Shown piece by piece: positions 61,024 through 64,000 of a stretch of 64,000 nt of DNA (positions within the stretch are counted from its first letter, which is position 1; every line of letters starts with the position of its first letter). The translations under genes were made by a program, and so were the position numbers. The DNA is from Xanthobacter aminoxidans. GTDB taxonomy: Bacteria; Pseudomonadota; Alphaproteobacteria; Rhizobiales; Xanthobacteraceae. Location: the NCBI RefSeq assembly GCF_023571765.1, contig NZ_JAMJXC010000014.1, forward strand, positions 90,374 through 154,373, given 5' to 3'. Below the pieces are notes generated by a model that did no database searches, was not told where the DNA came from, and saw only the letters and a program-made list of their open reading frames with translations.

Positions 61024-62358
61024 ATGGCAACCTTGTTCCTCACGGCGGGCCTCGTGCTCCTCAACGGCATGCTGTTCGGCTTCAGCACGGCCTCCATCGC
61101 CGGCGTGGTCGGGACCATTTCCGAGGCGTTCGCCCTTTCCACCCGCGCCACCGAGATGATGGTGACGTCGCTGCTGGTGGGCTGCTTCGTCGGCGCGGTG
61201 CTGGCCGCCCCCATCTCCCAGCGCATCGGCCGGCGCCCCTCCTGCCTGCTCGCCGCGACCCTGGCCTTCGCCGGCTACGCGCTGGTGCCGCTGGGACAGG
61301 CGATGGCGCCGGGCGTGGGGATGCTGGTGGCGGCGCGCATCCTCATCGGCCTCGGGGTCGGCCTCTCCTCCATGGTGGTCCCCATGTATGCGGCGGAGGT
61401 GACGCCGGCGCGCCATCGCGGCGCGGTGGTGTCCCTGTTCCAGCTCGCCGTCACCATCGGCATCCTGCTCGGCTATGCGGTGCCCCTCGCGCTCACCGGC
61501 CATGCCAGGTGGGACCAGATGCTGGGCGGCGGCGTGCTCATCGCGGCGGCCTGCGCGGGCGCCGTGCTGCTGCTGCCGGAAAGCCCGCGCTGGCTCCTCT
61601 CCCGCGGCCGGATGGCGGAGGGCGAGGCGGCCGCGCGGCGGCTGGGCCTTGCCGGCGAGATATCCATGGGCGAGGGCGAGAGCGCGCCGGCCGGCAACTG
61701 GCGCGCCGTGCTGGGCCGGGGCAGCACCAGGGCGGTGCTCATCCTGTGCAGCGTGCTGTTCGTGCTGCAGAACTTCTCCGGCATCGACGGCATCCTCTAT
61801 TACGCCCCGCACATCTTCACCGAACTCGGCTTCCCGGCCGGCGTCGCGGCGCTCGCCGCCACCTTCGGGCTCGGCCTCGTCAACGTGCTGGCGACCATGG
61901 CGGCCATGATGCTGGTGGACCGTCTCGGCCGCCGCCCGCTGCTGATCGCCGGCTCGGCGGCCATGGCGGTGAGCCTCGCCGTGGTGATCGGCGCGGCGCT
62001 GGCCGACTGGCCCTATGTGGCGCTCGCGGGCCTGTGCGCCTACATCGTCGCCTTCGCCCTCAGCCTCGGCCCGCTGCCCTATGTGCTCATGTCCGAGCTG
62101 TTCCCCTCGGCCATCCGCGAGCGGGGCATCGCCGCCGCCTCTGCGACGAGCTGGCTGTTCAACGCCATCGTGGCGGCGAGCTTCCTCTCGGTGGTGGAGG
62201 GCATCGGCCTTGCCGCCACCATCGGCATCTTCCTCGTGGTGTGCGTCGCCTCGCTCTTCATCTCCCTCGCCTATGTGCCGGAAACCCGACAGAAGGAACT
62301 GGAGGACATCGAGACCGACGTGCTCGCCGGCAAGGCCCTGCGGCACCTCGGCGCCTGA
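61024..62358 (+). CDS. MFS sugar porter, second of the cluster
   Basis: The 444-residue protein has twelve hydrophobic segments and sugar-porter marks: NGMLFGFSTASIAGVVGTIS, AAEVTPARHRGAVVSLFQLAVTIGILLGY, LPESPRWLLSRGRMAEGEAA, QNFSGIDGILYYAPHIF in TM7 and VPETRQKELEDIETD. It is clearly related to the porter at 58096-59460 but divergent (QNFSGID for QQLSGIN), so likely different substrate preference. The start at 61024 was chosen as the ATG closest to the family start; codons upstream are shadow. Confidence 0.92.
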   Translation: MATLFLTAGLVLLNGMLFGFSTASIAGVVGTISEAFALSTRATEMMVTSLLVGCFVGAVLAAPISQRIGRRPSCLLAATLAFAGYALVPLGQAMAPGVGMLVAARILIGLGVGLSSMVVPMYAAEVTPARHRGAVVSLFQLAVTIGILLGYAVPLALTGHARWDQMLGGGVLIAAACAGAVLLLPESPRWLLSRGRMAEGEAAARRLGLAGEISMGEGESAPAGNWRAVLGRGSTRAVLILCSVLFVLQNFSGIDGILYYAPHIFTELGFPAGVAALAATFGLGLVNVLATMAAMMLVDRLGRRPLLIAGSAAMAVSLAVVIGAALADWPYVALAGLCAYIVAFALSLGPLPYVLMSELFPSAIRERGIAAASATSWLFNAIVAASFLSVVEGIGLAATIGIFLVVCVASLFISLAYVPETRQKELEDIETDVLAGKALRHLGA

Positions 62359-62423
62359 CCGTTTGAGCCTCGCCCGGAATGGGCTAGAGGAGGGGCGGAG
62401 CAAGGCCGCGCAGGGGGAGCCAG

Positions 62424-63632
62424 ATGCCAGCGACGTACGAGGTTTCGGGGCTGCTGAGCTTCACCATCGCCATCCTCGTCTACTTCCTCGGCGCCGGCCT
62501 CAACGAGATCATCGCCCCGCTCAAGCGCTGGAACATCCCGGAGGCCGTCACCGGCGGCATCCTCGCGGCGCTCGCCACGCTTTTCGCCTACAAGGTGGTG
62601 GGCCTCGCGGTGAGCTTCGACCTCAATGCCCGCGACCTGCTGCTGCTGTATTTCTTCACCGGCATCGGTCTCAATGCCCGCGTCTCCGACCTTTCCACCG
62701 GCGGCAAGCCGCTGGTGATCCTGCTGCTGCTGACGGTCACTTATCTGGTGCTGCAGAACGTCGTCGCTGTTGGCGGGGCGGCGGTGCTCGGCCTGCCTTA
62801 TGGTGTGGGGCCGCTGCTGGGTTCGGTGTCGCTGGTGGGCGGCCACGGCACCACCATCGCCTGGGCGCCGCTGATCTCGCAAAGGTTCGATCTCCCCAAC
62901 GCGCTGGAAATCGGCATCGCCAGCGCCACCCTCGGCCTCGTCATCGCCAGCCTCGTGGGCGGCCCGGTGGCGGGCCTGCTCATCGCCCGCTTCAATCTGC
63001 GCGGCACTGGCGACGACGCCCCCATGGTGGGCCTGCCCGACACCCCGGCCGAGCCCGAGGGCGGTTCGGTCAACTACAAGAACATCCTCGTCACCATCCT
63101 CGCGCTCAACCTCGTCATCATCATCGGCTATGCGCTGGAAGGCGTGGTGGAGAAGACCGGCCTCAAGCTGCCCATGTTCGTGGTGTGCATGCTGGTGGCC
63201 ATCGTCATCACCAACATCCTGCCGAAGCTCGCGCCACGCCTGCCGTGGCCGGCCCGCACCCCGGCGCTGGCGCTGGTCTCCGACCTGTCGCTGAAGATCT
63301 TCCTCGCCATGTCGCTGATGAGCATGCAGCTCTGGACGCTGGGCGGCCTCGGCCCGGCGCTGGCGACCGTGCTCGGATTGCAGACGCTGGTGGCGGTGGC
63401 TTACATCCTGTTCGTGGTGTTCCCCGCCATGGGCCGGAACTATCAGGCGGCGGTGCTGGCGGCGGGCTTCACCGGCATCAGCCTCGGCGCCACGCCCACC
63501 GCCATCGCCAACATGACCGCCGTGACCCGCACCCACGGCCCGGCGCCCATCGCCTTCATCATCCTGCCGCTGGTCTCCGCCTTCTTCATCGACATCGCCA
63601 ACGCGCTGGCGATCGGCTTCATGCTGAGGTGA
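62424..63632 (+). CDS. gltS: sodium/glutamate symporter GltS
   Basis: The 402-residue membrane protein matches GltS. Ten or more hydrophobic segments are present, with GAGLNEIIAPLKRWNIPEAVTGGILAAL near the N-terminus, LLGSVSLVGGHGTTIAWAP containing the GGHG re-entrant loop, and the second GxxxGAT-type pore loop FTGISLGATPTAIANM near the end. It imports glutamate with sodium. The gene follows the sugar porter by 65 bases; its ATG has GGGGGAGCC upstream. Confidence 0.93.
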   Translation: MPATYEVSGLLSFTIAILVYFLGAGLNEIIAPLKRWNIPEAVTGGILAALATLFAYKVVGLAVSFDLNARDLLLLYFFTGIGLNARVSDLSTGGKPLVILLLLTVTYLVLQNVVAVGGAAVLGLPYGVGPLLGSVSLVGGHGTTIAWAPLISQRFDLPNALEIGIASATLGLVIASLVGGPVAGLLIARFNLRGTGDDAPMVGLPDTPAEPEGGSVNYKNILVTILALNLVIIIGYALEGVVEKTGLKLPMFVVCMLVAIVITNILPKLAPRLPWPARTPALALVSDLSLKIFLAMSLMSMQLWTLGGLGPALATVLGLQTLVAVAYILFVVFPAMGRNYQAAVLAAGFTGISLGATPTAIANMTAVTRTHGPAPIAFIILPLVSAFFIDIANALAIGFMLR

Positions 63633-63674
63633 GGGGGCGTTCTGCGCGTCCGCGATGCCGCGGCGGATATCCGG

Positions 63675-63880
63675 CCCCCTCATCCGTCACACGGCTGCGC
63701 CGCGCGCCACCTTCTCCCGCGAGGGGAGAAGGGAAAAGTCTGCCAGTCGCTTCAGTGCCTTGAGGTGAGGCCGGCCCGGCTCCCCTCTCCCCTTGCGGGA
63801 GAGGGGCTGGGGGTGAGGGGGAACCTCTCTCCGCGGCCGTCCGCCCTATCCCCGCGTCATGCCCGGCCTCGTGCCGGGCA
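63675..63880. repeat. dispersed repeats after gltS
   Basis: 63675-63736 and 63779-63822 carry the same two hairpin elements seen at 54275-54419, here in the opposite order, and 63856-63880 is a third copy of the GTCATGCCCGGCC palindrome. Together they fill the gap between gltS and the transposase end. Confidence 0.8.
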
Positions 63881-63896
63881 TCTTCCGTGATTGGGG

Positions 63897-64000
63897 TCAA
63901 GCGGGTTTGGCGCCGCTCCAGTCGGTTTTGTCCCTTGCGATGGCGTTGAGGATGACGAGCATCTTTCGCATGACGGCGACGAGGGCGACCTTCCCCGGCC
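63897..64000 (-). mobile_element. IS110-family transposase, C-terminal end (cut by window edge)
   Basis: The reverse frame from the window edge to a TGA at 63897-63899 reads PGKVALVAVMRKMLVILNAI then ARDKTDWSGAKPA. This is the characteristic end of IS110-type (Transposase_20) proteins, which use a DEDD catalytic site and act with a bridge RNA in known cases. Only about 34 codons are present, so completeness cannot be judged. The repeats just before its 3' end may mark the insertion border. Confidence 0.8.

Noticed and set aside
60933..62366. Second frame of 477 codons overlapping the sugar porter
   Set aside because: A shadow of the MFS gene in another frame; its product has no hydrophobic segments and is Arg/Gly-rich.

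Overview
The window is about 68% GC and its protein families point to an alphaproteobacterium of the order Hyphomicrobiales (Rhizobiales). Small secreted DUF992, DUF930 and DUF1236 proteins, carB-greA synteny and GC-rich palindromic intergenic repeats fit the Xanthobacteraceae (Xanthobacter/Azorhizobium type). This placement is inference from gene content; no rRNA is present.

Left part (1-16.2 kb): housekeeping and small envelope genes. These are the end of a DUF1236 protein, two GST-like proteins, rlmJ, a GTG-coupled RNase T2 with an unknown secreted partner, a PLP-dependent ornithine/lysine-type decarboxylase, msrP, three tandem DUF992 paralogues, an aspartate aminotransferase, a PQQ-type sugar dehydrogenase, an 8-oxoguanine-deaminase-like amidohydrolase, a GT-A-like protein, a DUF486 membrane protein and a lipoprotein.

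Middle (16.2-37 kb): uvrB is followed convergently, with no base between the two stop codons, by an AT-rich gene for a NACHT NTPase. It is the clearest horizontally acquired gene here and a candidate anti-phage protein. Next come a pentapeptide-like repeat protein, a DUF930 protein, a DUF2478 protein, an MFS transporter with a His-rich loop, small secreted proteins, a methyltransferase, a 37-nt tandem repeat array, a GtrA protein, carB, greA, an Lrp regulator divergent from trxB, a LysR regulator, a probable 6S-like RNA with a strong terminator, a peptidoglycan-binding protein and a VanX-type dipeptidase.

Selenium region (37.2-52.2 kb): a complete selenocysteine module. A long minus-strand operon runs fdhA (with an in-frame UGA Sec codon and SECIS-like stem-loop), fdhB, fdhC, fdhE, selA, a Sel1-repeat gene, selB, selC (tRNA-Sec) and two small unknown genes. 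Divergently, a TlpA-like thioredoxin and a Tat-exported transglutaminase-like protein precede selD. Together these supply and use selenophosphate, Sec-tRNA and SelB for one respiratory formate dehydrogenase. The selB reading frame runs straight through selC and ends in an ATGA overlap with the next gene.

Right part (52.2-64 kb): a kinase-like APH/P-loop fusion, a zinc alcohol dehydrogenase, then a probable sugar/cyclitol cluster (GMC flavoprotein with a small partner, DegT-type aminotransferase, two sugar-porter MFS proteins), a GltS glutamate symporter, repeats, and the C-terminal end of an IS110-family transposase cut by the window edge.
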